Under the pieces are notes generated by a model, which was not told where the DNA came from, made no database searches, and saw only the letters and a list, made by a program, of their open reading frames with translations. This document shows positions 53,396 through 62,628 of a stretch of DNA of 64,000 bases, piece by piece. Positions within the stretch are counted from its first letter, which is position 1. The number at the start of each line of letters is the position of its first letter. This DNA is from Moorena sp. SIOASIH (GTDB lineage: Bacteria > Cyanobacteriota > Cyanobacteriia > Cyanobacteriales > Coleofasciculaceae), in contig NZ_JAAHIH010000003.1 in the NCBI RefSeq assembly GCF_010671925.1, positions 682,001 through 746,000 of the forward strand, read 5' to 3'. The position numbers and the translations under genes were made by a program.

Positions 53396-54597
53396 TGATT
53401 AGGTAAGCTATCAGCGTGTCGCGTATCAGCGTGTCGCGTATCAGCTGATGCGCTATGGGCAGGGTTGAGGAGGAAACCGTTAAGAATAAAACAGGTAAGC
53501 ATTCGAATAATGCTGAGTTACGTCTCCTGATCAGCTTTTACCCAGACTTTCAATTCTCATTAATCTCGAACTATTAAATTTGACCGTTTGCGCATTGCGC
53601 ACGCTACGCTGGGTTTATTTTAAGCTGTTCGCGTAGCGTGAGCCTTTGGCTGACGGCTGACGGCTGTTCGCGCAGCGTGCGCGTAGCGCATATGCTTACG
53701 TTATTACTCACTACAAAACGGGCAATTTTTGATTATTAATTGCCATTGTTATTATGCCACCACCCTCAGGGCTGTTTCATTTTGGTCGGTTCAGCGAATC
53801 GAACAATAGAGAATGAAACAGCCCTGGGTTTATCTTGGGGGTAATCCATTGGCTCCGTTGAGTATACAGTTGACTATCGAGTACGGGGTTGACGGGAAAT
53901 TTGAGCAATACCATGTCACCCCTATGCTTGTCAGCTCTATTTTACTGAGGTGTCTCTCATAGTAATACTTTCAGGAGTTTTATGCACCAGTAAGACAAAT
54001 TATACATCATATCATATGATCAGCTCAGAAAAAGTACCCTTAAGGGTACTGCCAAGCTAAGGTTAGATCTGATATTCTATAAAAGGTGTTGATTTTCAGG
54101 TGGTCAAGTTAAACACGCTGCTTGAAACTCTCTAGGGTCTTGGATGATCCTAAAATTTGATTATAGGTATGGGTAACTCTAAATAGAAGTCTATAGAGTT
54201 AATCACTAAGAAATAATCTCCATAGTTATAGTAGTTTAAGTGTGCAAATCTTGTTTCAAAGTACACCAATTATTGACAGGGTAAATGCATCTAAATTAGA
54301 AAACCCTTACTCAGAAATAAATTCCAATTCATACCTAAACCAAAAATCATATTAATTCCATCTCTAGTAGACATTTAAAACTTGGTGCATCTCACTTTTG
54401 TAAAGGTGCATAGTTGCGTAGTGGACTGGTACACCTTAAATGTTGCTTTATAAAAATACTAGGATCTAGTTTTAACAAAGGTTTAGCTGAAAAAACTATT
54501 GCATTATTTTAGCTGTGCCATTCCAGTAGGGTGCCTTAGGGAGCAGTTCGCCCTCATTTTCTCGGTAGCCAGTGTTAGAACAGTGCGTCCGGAAATA
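53396..54597. other. Long non-coding stretch with hairpin structures
   Basis: Two adjacent hairpin elements at 53628-53651 and 53667-53690 (stems agcc/ggct and tgcgc/gcgca after TTCGCGTAGCG and TTCGCGCAGCG). A perfect 15-bp inverted repeat cagggctgtttcatt (53767-53781) / aatgaaacagccctg (53812-53826) with a 30-nt loop containing ggttcagcgaatcgaac, itself able to pair. The rest (53850-54597) is AT-rich with no gene recognised. Confidence 0.55.
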
Positions 54598-54884
54598 TTG
54601 ATAACGGGCAAGATGCCCGTTCCACCAAGATGCCCGTTCCACCAAGATGCCCGTTCCACCAAGATGCCCGTTCCACCAAGATGCCCGTTCCACCAAGATG
54701 CCCGTTCCACCAAGATGCCCGTTCCACCAAGATGCCCGTTCCACCAAGATGCCCGTTCCACCAAGATGCCCGTTCCACCAAGATGCCCGTTCCACCAAGA
54801 TGCCCGTTCCACCAAGATGCCCGTTCCACCAAGATGCCCGTTCCACCAAGATGCCCGTTCCACCAAGATGCCCGTTCCACCGAC
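54598..54884. repeat. 17-bp tandem repeat, about 16 copies
   Basis: Unit gatgcccgttccaccaa, essentially identical throughout. Because 17 is not a multiple of three, all reading frames on both strands stay open, giving several overlapping 90-120-codon frames with a 17-residue period. These are artefacts. The same unit occurs singly near 10055. Confidence 0.92.
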
Positions 54885-54983
54885 CGGGTCAAACAGGTTT
54901 AATGAGATGCACCCTTTAAAACTTCAATCCAGCAACGCCAGTAATCTTTATCAAGCCATAATTTTGAGTTCAATTAAAAAAGT

Positions 54984-55610
54984 ATGTTGAGTAATTTTCT
55001 GCCAGATGACGTTAGTGAGCAAACTGAAGTTCAAACATCTTTTTTAAAGATTAGAGGGAAAAGTTTAATATTTGGTAATGTTGTGTACCAAATTCATAAT
55101 ATTACAAGTATCGGATTAGTTGATTTGAGCAGGAATGCTACATATAAAAAGCCAATGACCAAGCTTTCTATTGTTTTATTTATTATAATGATAATAGCTT
55201 TGGCTACTGTATTGTATGGATTTTCTTCAAACATAATTGTAGTTATAGCTATTGGAGCTTGGTTAATTTATGACTCTAAGAAAACTATAAATAAAAAAAT
55301 AAAAAAATATGGAATGACTATTTATACAAATAATGGCCTGAATAAAATTTTAGTAAGTAGGGATAAAGAATTTATTCAAAAAGTTATTTTGAGTTTGTAT
55401 GGTGTGATGAATAGCAATGAACCCAAAGCTATTAATTATAACTTTGATAATAATAAAATTGAAACTTTGGACATGGGAGATATTGCTTATACTATAGTAT
55501 CAGGTAATGTATCAGGTAATGTATCAGGTAATGTATCAGGTAATGTATCAGGTAATGTATCAGGTAATGTATCAGCTAATGTTGAAGGGGATGTTGTGAG
55601 CCGGGTTTAA
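54984..55610 (+). CDS. Membrane protein with C-terminal SGNV repeats (DUF6232-like), 208 aa
   Basis: Residues 1-60 form a strand-rich N-terminal part (LIFGNVVYQIHNITSIGLVDLS) of the DUF6232 type. Residues 62-96 are two membrane helices. A cytosolic basic region follows (KKTINKKIKKYG), then a C-terminal run of SGNV tetrapeptides (six copies plus SANV and EGDV) encoded by a 12-bp tandem repeat tcaggtaatgta. The neighbouring gene 55 bp downstream has the same SGNV run at its N-terminus. The two probably form a unit whose repeats stack together. The AT-rich base content differs from the surroundings, hinting at transfer. Function unknown. Confidence 0.8.
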   Translation: MLSNFLPDDVSEQTEVQTSFLKIRGKSLIFGNVVYQIHNITSIGLVDLSRNATYKKPMTKLSIVLFIIMIIALATVLYGFSSNIIVVIAIGAWLIYDSKKTINKKIKKYGMTIYTNNGLNKILVSRDKEFIQKVILSLYGVMNSNEPKAINYNFDNNKIETLDMGDIAYTIVSGNVSGNVSGNVSGNVSGNVSGNVSANVEGDVVSRV

Positions 55611-55803
55611 AAATTATCACACTCTGATTATTGTCAATCTATTCAATGGATTAAGGAGCTCAAAGGTGGAAGATAAATCGATTAAAACTCTTGGTAATAA
55701 TAATAATAATCCCATTAATGTATCAGGTAATGTATCAGGTAATGTATCAGGTAATGTATCAGGTAATGTATCAGGTAATGTATCAGGTAATGTATCAGGT
55801 AAT
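55498..55803 (+). repeat. 12-bp SGNV-coding repeats in two adjacent genes
   Basis: tcaggtaatgta is repeated six times at about 55498-55569 and seven times at about 55724-55803, each in frame with its gene. Change in copy number would lengthen or shorten the proteins without frameshift. Confidence 0.9.
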
Positions 55804-56082
55804 ACATATAATAATTCAGAACAGAAGAGGAATCTTGCTGAAGCTGCAAGCGAGATTCAACAACTTCTAGAGCAGCTAGAAAAGTCATATTCCACCGAGA
55901 CAATTAGTGGAAAGTTGAAAATTACAACTAAAGTCATAGAACATATTGAAAGCAACCCAAAACTGTCCCAGAAGATACTTAGTGCCTTAAAAGCAGGAAG
56001 CCTTCAAGCTTTGGCACAACTCCTCAATCATCCCACATCTAGTTTTTTTATTGCTGCTTTGGAAGAATGGGATAAAAACTAG
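55666..56082 (+). CDS. SGNV-repeat protein with helical C-terminal domain (138 aa)
   Basis: It starts at a GTG (GTG GAA GAT AAA TCG) preceded by AAGGAGCTCAAAG. After a poly-Asn stretch, residues 18-45 hold six SGNV repeats ending SGNTYNN. Residues 50-138 form a helical domain: LAEAASEIQQLLEQLEKSY, KITTKVIEHIESNPKLSQ, LSALKAGSLQALAQLLNHP. I have seen this helical domain after GNV-type repeats in other filamentous cyanobacteria, next to uncharacterised genes. It has no enzymatic motif. It pairs with the upstream membrane protein through a shared repeat; role unknown. Confidence 0.78.
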   Translation: MEDKSIKTLGNNNNNPINVSGNVSGNVSGNVSGNVSGNVSGNVSGNTYNNSEQKRNLAEAASEIQQLLEQLEKSYSTETISGKLKITTKVIEHIESNPKLSQKILSALKAGSLQALAQLLNHPTSSFFIAALEEWDKN

Positions 56083-56352
56083 GGCAAATGCATCTAAATT
56101 ATAGAAGCATTACTTAGAAAAGATTATGAAATTGATGATATAATTATTTTTGCTTATATCATCAATTTCATAATCTAATATTTAGTGCTCAACTCAACCG
56201 GGGTTTCTATCGAGTGTAGATTACCTCCTGCCCTTTTTTAACTCTGTCGAACTCACGTTTTTAAAATCAAACCCTGTAAAAAAAACGGCGATTTCCTAAC
56301 CAGAACGGGCTTTGGCTCCCTCACCCCTGAATTTTAGGGTCAAGAATTAAAC

Positions 56353-56378
56353 AGCCCCCCGATCAAGCTCGGGGGGCT
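56353..56378. terminator. Terminator after the rbc operon
   Basis: Stem agccccccga (56353-56362) / tcggggggct (56369-56378), 6-nt loop. It lies 58 bp past the rbcS stop on the minus strand and can also serve the plus-strand SGNV genes. Confidence 0.85.
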
Positions 56379-56435
56379 AATAATAATATTTCAGGCAAGC
56401 ATCAATACCTTAGCCTTTAGTAGTAAAGGCTGCAG

Positions 56436-56783
56436 TTACCAACGGCTGCGGCTAACACCGTCATTGGGCTTGTGAATGATGAAACTGAGAACTTGGCACT
56501 GCTTAACGTTATCAAAACCCACAACCCGGATATAGCAGTCGCGGTATTCAGAGCGACACTCATCCACTTCCGCTAGCACATCTTTAGGTGAGGTAGCCTT
56601 GAACAAAGGCAGTTTCCATAATGTCCAGTAGTAAATCTCTGGTTCAGAGCTTTCGTTGAACTCAATCGCAGGGATGTAACCTTCCGCTAAAATGTACTCC
56701 ACTTGCCGCATAATCTGAGCGTCACTCAGGGGGGGTAAGTAGGAAAGGGTTTCGTAACGACGCTCTTTTGGTAATGTTTTCAT
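56436..56783 (-). CDS. rbcS: Ribulose bisphosphate carboxylase small subunit
   Basis: Small subunit of form I RuBisCO, 115 aa, with the signature opening MKTLPKERRYETLSYLPPLSDAQI, the YYWTLWKLPLF block and the C-terminal CQVLSFIIHKPN. Last gene of rbcL-rbcX-rbcS. It lies 83 bp after rbcX and is followed by a strong terminator. The length is right for cyanobacteria. Confidence 0.98.
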   Translation of the reverse strand: MKTLPKERRYETLSYLPPLSDAQIMRQVEYILAEGYIPAIEFNESSEPEIYYWTLWKLPLFKATSPKDVLAEVDECRSEYRDCYIRVVGFDNVKQCQVLSFIIHKPNDGVSRSRW

Positions 56784-56866
56784 AGTTTTTGACTCTGTGT
56801 TTGATTCTCTGTTGAAGTATAGGTATGCAATTTTGGGGATAGCAGGTCACGTCTTCGGTTAACCAA

Positions 56867-57256
56867 TTAGGTATCCGAATCAGTTTGCTGTTCAGAATTA
56901 GTCGGGTTATCTGGAATAGTGAATTGCGTGATGCGCTCAAGATGCCGACGCCGATGTTCTATATTCGAATGCTGGATAGTAGTGCAAACCATTTCAGGCA
57001 AGAACTCGGCCACTTCCTCGGCTATATGTTGCCGCACAGTCATAATCCGCAACGCTAATTCAGGTTTAGCCCGCAGTAATTCCTCAAGATAAGCGTCTCC
57101 ATCTTGGATACTTTGTTGTGAGGAAAAAGACTGTAGCCAAAGCGCTCGGGGAGGGTCGGTTTCTCTTAACTGGTTTACCACTGTCCGCAGTGCTTGATAG
57201 GTCATATAGCTAGCGAGCACCTTGGCTGTATCTTTCGCAACTCGTTTTAAATCCAT
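56867..57256 (-). CDS. rbcX: RuBisCO assembly chaperone RbcX
   Basis: A small helical chaperone that clamps the RbcL C-terminal tail during assembly. The start used is the ATG at 57256 (MDLKRVAKDTAKVLASYMTYQALRTVV); an upstream ATG at 57316 gives a nonstandard 20-residue extension. Conserved helices extend to LERITQF, followed by a polar tail. It lies between rbcL and rbcS, the usual cyanobacterial order. 129 aa by this start. Confidence 0.95.
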   Translation of the reverse strand: MDLKRVAKDTAKVLASYMTYQALRTVVNQLRETDPPRALWLQSFSSQQSIQDGDAYLEELLRAKPELALRIMTVRQHIAEEVAEFLPEMVCTTIQHSNIEHRRRHLERITQFTIPDNPTNSEQQTDSDT

Positions 57257-57336
57257 GGTTGAACCCAGTCTTTTGGAAAAAGTATGAAGTCTAAAGTATG
57301 ACGTTTCACACTTCAAACTTCACACCTCAAACGGCA

Positions 57337-58767
57337 TCAGACTGTATCCATTGCCTCGAACTCGAACTTGATTTCCTTCCACAGTTCGCAAGCAACTGCC
57401 AACTCAGGACTCCACTTAGCAGCTTCCCGGATCACGTCACCACCTTCACGCATCAGGTTACGACCTTCGTTACGAGCTTGGATACAAGCTTCTAGAGCTA
57501 CCCGGTTTGCAGTAGCACCAGGAGCATTACCCCATGGGTGACCTAGAGTACCACCACCGAATTGTAGGCAAGAATCATCACCAAAGATTTCCACTAGCGC
57601 AGGCATGTGCCAAACGTGAATACCACCAGAAGCCACTGGCATTACACCAGGCATGGAAGCCCAATCTTGAGTGAAGTAAATACCCCGTTCGCGGTCTTGC
57701 TCAATGTGGTCTTCCCGCATCAGGTCAACGAAGCCCATGGTGATACCTTTCTCACCTTCAAGCTTACCGACTACAGTACCGGAGTGGAGGTGGTCACCAC
57801 CGGACATGCGTAAGCACTTAGCCAAGACCCGGAAGTGCATACCGTGGTGTTTCTGACGGTCAATCACAGCGTGCATAGCGCGGTGGATGTGCAGCAGAAC
57901 CCCATTATCACGGCACCAACGAGCCAGAGTGGTGTTGGCGGTAAAGCCACCAGTGAGGTAGTCGTGCATGATGATGGGCATATCGAGGGATTTAGCAAAC
58001 TCAGCCCGCTTCATCATCTCCTCGCAGGTGGGAGCAGTGACGTTGAGGTAGTGACCTTTGATTTCGCCAGTTTCAGCTTGGGATTTGTGGATTGCGTCTG
58101 CTACGAACAGGAAGCGATCGCGCCAGCGCATGAAGGGCTGGGAGTTAATGTTTTCGTCGTCTTTGGTGAAGTCCAGACCACCGCGCAAGCACTCATATAC
58201 TGCACGACCGTAGTTCTTAGCGGATAGACCTAGCTTGGGCTTAATGGTACAACCAAGCAAAGGACGACCATACTTATTCAACTTGTCCCGCTCTACAACA
58301 ATCCCGTGGGGCGGTCCTTGGAAGGTCTTGAGGTAAGCAATGGGAATCCGCAAGTCTTCTAAGCGCAGTGCTCGCAGAGCTTTGAAACCAAAAACGTTAC
58401 CCACGATGGAGGTCAGCATGTTGGTGACTGAGCCTTCTTCAAACAGATCCAGTGGGTAGGCAATAAAGCAGATGAACTGGTTGTCTTCCCCACGTACTGG
58501 TTCGATGTCGTAGCAACGACCTTTGTAACGGTCTAGGTCAGTCAGCAAGTCAGTCCAAACTGTTGTCCAGGTACCCGTAGAAGACTCAGCTGCAACCGCT
58601 GCACCGGCTTCTTCCGGAGGTACACCAGGCTGCGGTGTTACGCGAAAGGCTGCCAAAATATCCGTATCTTTTGGAGTATAATCTGGCGTATAATAGGTTA
58701 ATTTATAGTCTTTTACACCGGCATCGTAGCCAGCTTTTGTCTGAGTCCTGGTTGATGAGTAAGACAT
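57337..58767 (-). CDS. rbcL: Ribulose bisphosphate carboxylase large subunit
   Basis: Form IB RuBisCO large subunit, 476 aa, catalysing carboxylation or oxygenation of ribulose bisphosphate. Catalytic Lys K176 is in CTIKPKLGL, and the carbamylated Lys K202 in DFTKDDEN with Asp204 and Glu205. Loop 6 is GTVVGKLEGE. It starts MSYSSTRTQTKAGYDAG with AAGGAAG eight bases ahead of the ATG. First gene of the operon rbcL-rbcX-rbcS; expected in carboxysomes. Confidence 0.99.
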   Translation of the reverse strand: MSYSSTRTQTKAGYDAGVKDYKLTYYTPDYTPKDTDILAAFRVTPQPGVPPEEAGAAVAAESSTGTWTTVWTDLLTDLDRYKGRCYDIEPVRGEDNQFICFIAYPLDLFEEGSVTNMLTSIVGNVFGFKALRALRLEDLRIPIAYLKTFQGPPHGIVVERDKLNKYGRPLLGCTIKPKLGLSAKNYGRAVYECLRGGLDFTKDDENINSQPFMRWRDRFLFVADAIHKSQAETGEIKGHYLNVTAPTCEEMMKRAEFAKSLDMPIIMHDYLTGGFTANTTLARWCRDNGVLLHIHRAMHAVIDRQKHHGMHFRVLAKCLRMSGGDHLHSGTVVGKLEGEKGITMGFVDLMREDHIEQDRERGIYFTQDWASMPGVMPVASGGIHVWHMPALVEIFGDDSCLQFGGGTLGHPWGNAPGATANRVALEACIQARNEGRNLMREGGDVIREAAKWSPELAVACELWKEIKFEFEAMDTV

Positions 58768-59355
58768 GCGTTGCTTCCTTAGGAACTACTGAATGTTGCT
58801 ATCGCTAGAACAGATTTTCTTTTCTTAGTGTTGTGTGTTGCTCCTAGCTAAGAGAACAAACAACCCATCTAGGCTTGTGGTCTAAGCCTGAAGAAGGGCA
58901 CAACACTGATTCCACAATCACCTGTTTGTGGCTAATGTTGCCGATTACCTGTAGCTTTACTTACTAACCCCACCGCTCCGCTGATTAGTCCACGGTTGCT
59001 AGTGGGTCAAGTCGCTAAGGCAATTCAGAATTTCTTAATCATTTTGAAATATAGCAGGTAATTGGATCACTTGAACCTCAAATATTCTTTAGGAATGTAT
59101 CAGCTCCTCTTATAACGTGACGAAATGTAACTATTTCTCACACTTTTGTCACAAAAACCATAAAATTGACTATAATTGGTTGCTTGACTAAGGTTGGGCA
59201 GCGGGGTTAGAAAAGAAAACCAGATAAATAAAACTTGAACAGTTGCGCGATAGATCGTGAGGGCGCAACCATTGCGCCCCGACAATCGCCCCTAAAATTA
59301 GGACCCGTGCAACGGATGCAAGGGTAAGTCCTGATCAACTAAAGGCTTAATCAAG
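58768..59355. promoter_or_regulatory. rbcL leader and promoter region
   Basis: 588 bp between rbcL (minus) and the propeller gene (plus). A long untranslated leader for rbcL is likely. No promoter hexamers or regulator sites can be assigned with confidence. A minus-strand frame at 59100-59285 has no support and is left out. Confidence 0.45.
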
Positions 59356-60537
59356 ATGGTGGAAATAATGGCATGGTTAACTAATTGGTTAACTAACCGG
59401 ATAACTAACCGGTTAACTAACCGTATCGGCCTGGTAGTCAGTGCTACACTGCTGGGGCAAATCTTACCTGTGTCAATCCCAGACAGTGAGCCAAACAACT
59501 ATTTATCATATTTTTCAACAGCGATCGCTCAGACACAGTTATCCACTGACTCTGTAAACAAAGAGGTATCCCCCCCCACCTCCCTGAGAAACCCTCCGCC
59601 TCCCACTAGACCTTTGCCTGATCAACGCCTCAGGCAAGAAACCCAGCCCCTGCCAGCGGATTTTCGGGTGTCTGCGTTGCAACCGGATTTTACGGGTGAG
59701 CTTTGGGTGGGCTCTTGGCTAGGATTAACTAGAATTGACCCCAATACTGGAAAAATCCGCACTCGCCTCAGTCTGCCGAATTACACTGTTGGTGCTATAA
59801 CTCAAGACCGGGTAGGGCGGATTTGGGTAGGAACCTATGAAGGACTATTGCGTATAGACCCCCGTAATAATGAAATTAATGCCCAAAACTATACCTTACC
59901 GTCTAATAATGTGTTGTCTTTGTTGATTGACACTCGTGGCTATCTTTGGGTGGGAAGCGATCGCGGTCTGGCTCTGATTAGCCCTGACCAGGGATTGTTG
60001 ATGACAACATTACAAAAATTACCCGGTGTCAGTGCCAATGCTCTGACCCTAGATGAAGAGGGTCAGCTGTGGGTGGGGACTCTAGAAGGGCTAGTGCGAG
60101 TGGATACTGCTAGTGCTTTTGTGATTGCTCGCATCAAGGATTTACCAGGAAACACGGTACAAACCTTGACCCGAGGACCGGAGGGAATGCTATGGGCTGG
60201 CACTCCTAATAGTTTACTGGTGATTAACCCAGACACTTACGAAGTGTTCAGGTCTGTAACTCCCCTAAGAGGACGTAATGTCACTGCTGTGCAGTTTGAT
60301 CTAGATGGTAATGTTTGGGTTGGTACGGATAATGGCTTATTTAAAATTAAACGAGACAGTGGAGAAGTGTTGGCTAAACTAGGCAAGCTACCCTCTAGTC
60401 GTATTCTGGCATTAGCTCCTAATACTGGTAACAAGTTGTGGATCGGAACTTCGGAAGGACTAGCTTGGGTGAGCATGACTACAGGTCGCATCGAGCCCCA
60501 TTTGGGCTTTGTTAGAGAGATTCCAGGTAGCTTTTAG
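59356..60537 (+). CDS. Two-component-regulator-type propeller repeat protein (393 aa)
   Basis: After an N-terminal hydrophobic segment (residues 23-38) preceded by a repetitive LTNWLTNRITNRLTNR head, and a Pro-rich linker to about 90, come about seven propeller blades with the recurring LWVGTxxGLxRIDPxxG signature (Reg_prop type), filling residues 100-385. No kinase or cyclase domain follows, so it is a free-standing sensor-like or scaffold propeller, probably periplasmic and anchored by the N-terminal segment. The head is encoded by a ttaactaaccgg-type tandem repeat. Ligand unknown. Confidence 0.88.
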   Translation: MVEIMAWLTNWLTNRITNRLTNRIGLVVSATLLGQILPVSIPDSEPNNYLSYFSTAIAQTQLSTDSVNKEVSPPTSLRNPPPPTRPLPDQRLRQETQPLPADFRVSALQPDFTGELWVGSWLGLTRIDPNTGKIRTRLSLPNYTVGAITQDRVGRIWVGTYEGLLRIDPRNNEINAQNYTLPSNNVLSLLIDTRGYLWVGSDRGLALISPDQGLLMTTLQKLPGVSANALTLDEEGQLWVGTLEGLVRVDTASAFVIARIKDLPGNTVQTLTRGPEGMLWAGTPNSLLVINPDTYEVFRSVTPLRGRNVTAVQFDLDGNVWVGTDNGLFKIKRDSGEVLAKLGKLPSSRILALAPNTGNKLWIGTSEGLAWVSMTTGRIEPHLGFVREIPGSF

Positions 60538-60573
60538 ATGTAGCTTTTAGCTTCCAAACCATCGACTCTAAGT

Positions 60574-61017
60574 AATTGACACTCCCCGCCCTGGAAGGAC
60601 GGGGATTCTTGATTCAACGAGATGACTTGTTCAACCAGGCCGGAGCCAGGAAAAATAGAGGTCTCCTCTCCCCAAGCGTAGAGGGTCTATGACCCAGGTT
60701 TCGGTGTGCCCCACCGTACCTTGTCTTGATGCAAAGCGCGAGTGGGGGAAACCCCCGTGAGGCCACTGCATCGCTTTTTTTTTATATAGATAGATAGATA
60801 CTTTTTTAATCTAATTTTTTTCATAGACGTAAAGAGTCGTTAGACCAAATTACGCAATATGCATCTGATACATATTTTTTACGTTGCCTACTTATTTTTA
60901 GATAGTATTTATCTAGCTTTTTAGTTTTTTATTTATCATATAATCATAACACGCTCTGTGAAAACTGTCAAGTTTTAGCTGAAAAATAAAGCCGTCCTAT
61001 AAGGACGGGGCGCGATT
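60574..61017 (-). mobile_element. Gutted IS200/IS605-like element keeping both ends and a guide-RNA-like 3' part
   Basis: The right end (60577-60605) has the hairpin ccccgcc-ctggaag-gacgggg typical of IS200/IS605 ends. The opposite end (60985-61012) has gccgtcctataaggacgggg. Read on the minus strand, the sequence before the right end (ctgggtcatagaccctctac, ggggagaggagacctctatt) is rich in stem-loops, as expected for an omegaRNA scaffold. There is no tnpA or tnpB between the ends, so it is non-autonomous. The orientation and the RNA call are inference. Confidence 0.6.
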
Positions 61018-61110
61018 ACCCAATTTTTTCGGTAAACCCTAAGTGAGTGCGATCGCGAAGCGTGACCAAAGGTCAATCGCAAAAATTGACGGTCCGATCA
61101 GCACCTTTGA

Positions 61111-61836
61111 TTAAGGCCTATTCAGCTGAGAGTGCATCACAGTTAATGTTTCTGCTAGTTGACTGAGGCGATCTTCGAGGTATTTTTTCCGAATTAATAG
61201 TTGTCGCAATTTTTGATAACGAGCGATTGCCATGCTCACACTGGGAACCTGATCTGCTGGACAAGACCTTGACCAAGATTGACCCTGCTCATCCAAGCCA
61301 CAAAGACGGTAACCAGTACGAGGAGATTGATACGTAACATTAGTATTCGATTCCTCAACCCCTTCATCCACATAGTCCATCATCCGGTCACCATTGGCTA
61401 GTCTTACGGTTCCTATGGCATCTTGGGGTTGACTCGCTTGAGATTCTAACCAGCCATCAACAATTGGTCCTTCTAAGTATAGGTCTTGAATTTGCCGGAG
61501 GATTTTGTGCAGTTCCTGCTGCCAACCCAGAACAATTCCCTCAATGTCTTGCAACAGATTCATGGCCAAAGCTGGGTTAGCACCATGGCGATGGTTTCCC
61601 AGTTTAGGGTATTTCAATCTAGGCAGAGTCGGTATCTTCTGTTCATCCTGGCGAGTAGGGAACGGTTGTACTGCCATAGAGAAAGAAGGTTCCTTTTTAG
61701 TTCTACGACTTACTACACCTGCTTGTTGGTGATTAGTTTGATCAGCCACAGTTGGGGATGGTTGTGATGAATCAGTGGCACTAGCTTTTGCTAACTGATT
61801 TAGTGTTGTCTCGATCCGTCGCAATTTTGATTTCAT
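61111..61836 (-). CDS. Conserved-looking cyanobacterial hypothetical protein (241 aa)
   Basis: Starts MKSKLRRIETTLNQLAKASA. It has a low-complexity Ser/Thr/Gln-rich section to about residue 85, a central helical segment (MNLLQDIEGIVLGWQQELHKILRQIQDLY), a distinct section with GTVRLANGDRMMDYVDEG, and a C-terminal coiled coil (YQKLRQLLIRKKYLEDRLSQLAETLTVM). Soluble, no catalytic motif, family not recognised. It is divergent from cobU with 107 bp between. Confidence 0.7.
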   Translation of the reverse strand: MKSKLRRIETTLNQLAKASATDSSQPSPTVADQTNHQQAGVVSRRTKKEPSFSMAVQPFPTRQDEQKIPTLPRLKYPKLGNHRHGANPALAMNLLQDIEGIVLGWQQELHKILRQIQDLYLEGPIVDGWLESQASQPQDAIGTVRLANGDRMMDYVDEGVEESNTNVTYQSPRTGYRLCGLDEQGQSWSRSCPADQVPSVSMAIARYQKLRQLLIRKKYLEDRLSQLAETLTVMHSQLNRP

Positions 61837-61943
61837 GAAGACTGATTTGAGGAAATATAGTTGATTTGAAGGGGGAAGATGCCCATTATTGAACTATAAG
61901 CTTTATTAATTTTCGCGCAATGGCAATATAACTCCCAATAGCC

Positions 61944-62549
61944 TTGAATAGTACCAAATTTACCAGTACCAAATTGAGCAGTAATTTAATTTTAGTCACC
62001 GGGCCATCCAGGTCTGGCAAAAGCGAGTGGGCAGAAACCCTCGCGATGCAGACTGGCAAATCGGTAATATACGTCGCTACTGCCACAACCAACCCGGATG
62101 ATCCAGAGTGGCTTGCCCGGATTGAAAAACATCAGCAGCGACGCCCCAGTTCATGGACAACCCTTTTGGTACCACTGGACTTGGCAGCAACAATTACCAA
62201 ATATTCTGACATCAATCACTGCCTGTTAGTAGATTCTCTAGGAACCTGGGTTGCCAATTGCCTAGAACAGGATGATACCGTTTGGCACCAAACGTTACAA
62301 AGCTTATGGAATAGTTTGACCCAGGTTAAAGGTTCTGTAATTTTTGTTGCAGAAGAGGCTGGCTGGGGAGTGATTCCAGCTTATCCTATGGGTAGGGCGT
62401 TTCGCGATCGCTTGGGAAATGTGGTGCGTTATTTGGGGCACTTGGCTAATCCAGTCTACTTAGTCACCGGTGGTCATGTGCTTAATCTCAGTACTCTGGG
62501 TCAACCATTACCCTATAATGGTAATGTTGGCCAATCACCTCAAACCTAA
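61944..62549 (+). CDS. cobU: Adenosylcobinamide kinase / guanylyltransferase
   Basis: Bifunctional CobU, which phosphorylates adenosylcobinamide and then adds GMP in cobamide nucleotide-loop assembly. P-loop GPSRSGKS (20-27), the catalytic-site His63 in EKHQQRRPSSWTT, LLVDSLGTWVANCL, and the EEAGWGVIPAYPMGRAFRDRLG block. 201 aa. No ATG is available: in frame, a TAA lies just upstream and the only start codon before the P-loop strand is the TTG at 61944. Function of this family is well established. Confidence 0.95.
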   Translation: MNSTKFTSTKLSSNLILVTGPSRSGKSEWAETLAMQTGKSVIYVATATTNPDDPEWLARIEKHQQRRPSSWTTLLVPLDLAATITKYSDINHCLLVDSLGTWVANCLEQDDTVWHQTLQSLWNSLTQVKGSVIFVAEEAGWGVIPAYPMGRAFRDRLGNVVRYLGHLANPVYLVTGGHVLNLSTLGQPLPYNGNVGQSPQT

Positions 62550-62628
62550 TCCAATCCATGGCAAGAGGGGGAAGAGACCAGCAGTGGGGATTAAAAATAA
62601 CTCCTAACAAATAACTACTAACAAAGCC

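Noticed and set aside
54496..54990. Long overlapping frames on both strands
   Set aside because: Produced by a 17-bp repeat without stops in any frame; period-17 peptides are artefacts.
57607..58227. Plus-strand frames across rbcL
   Set aside because: Shadows of the highly conserved rbcL on the minus strand.
59100..59285. Minus-strand 61-codon frame upstream of rbcL
   Set aside because: Lies in the leader or promoter region, no motif, atypical composition.
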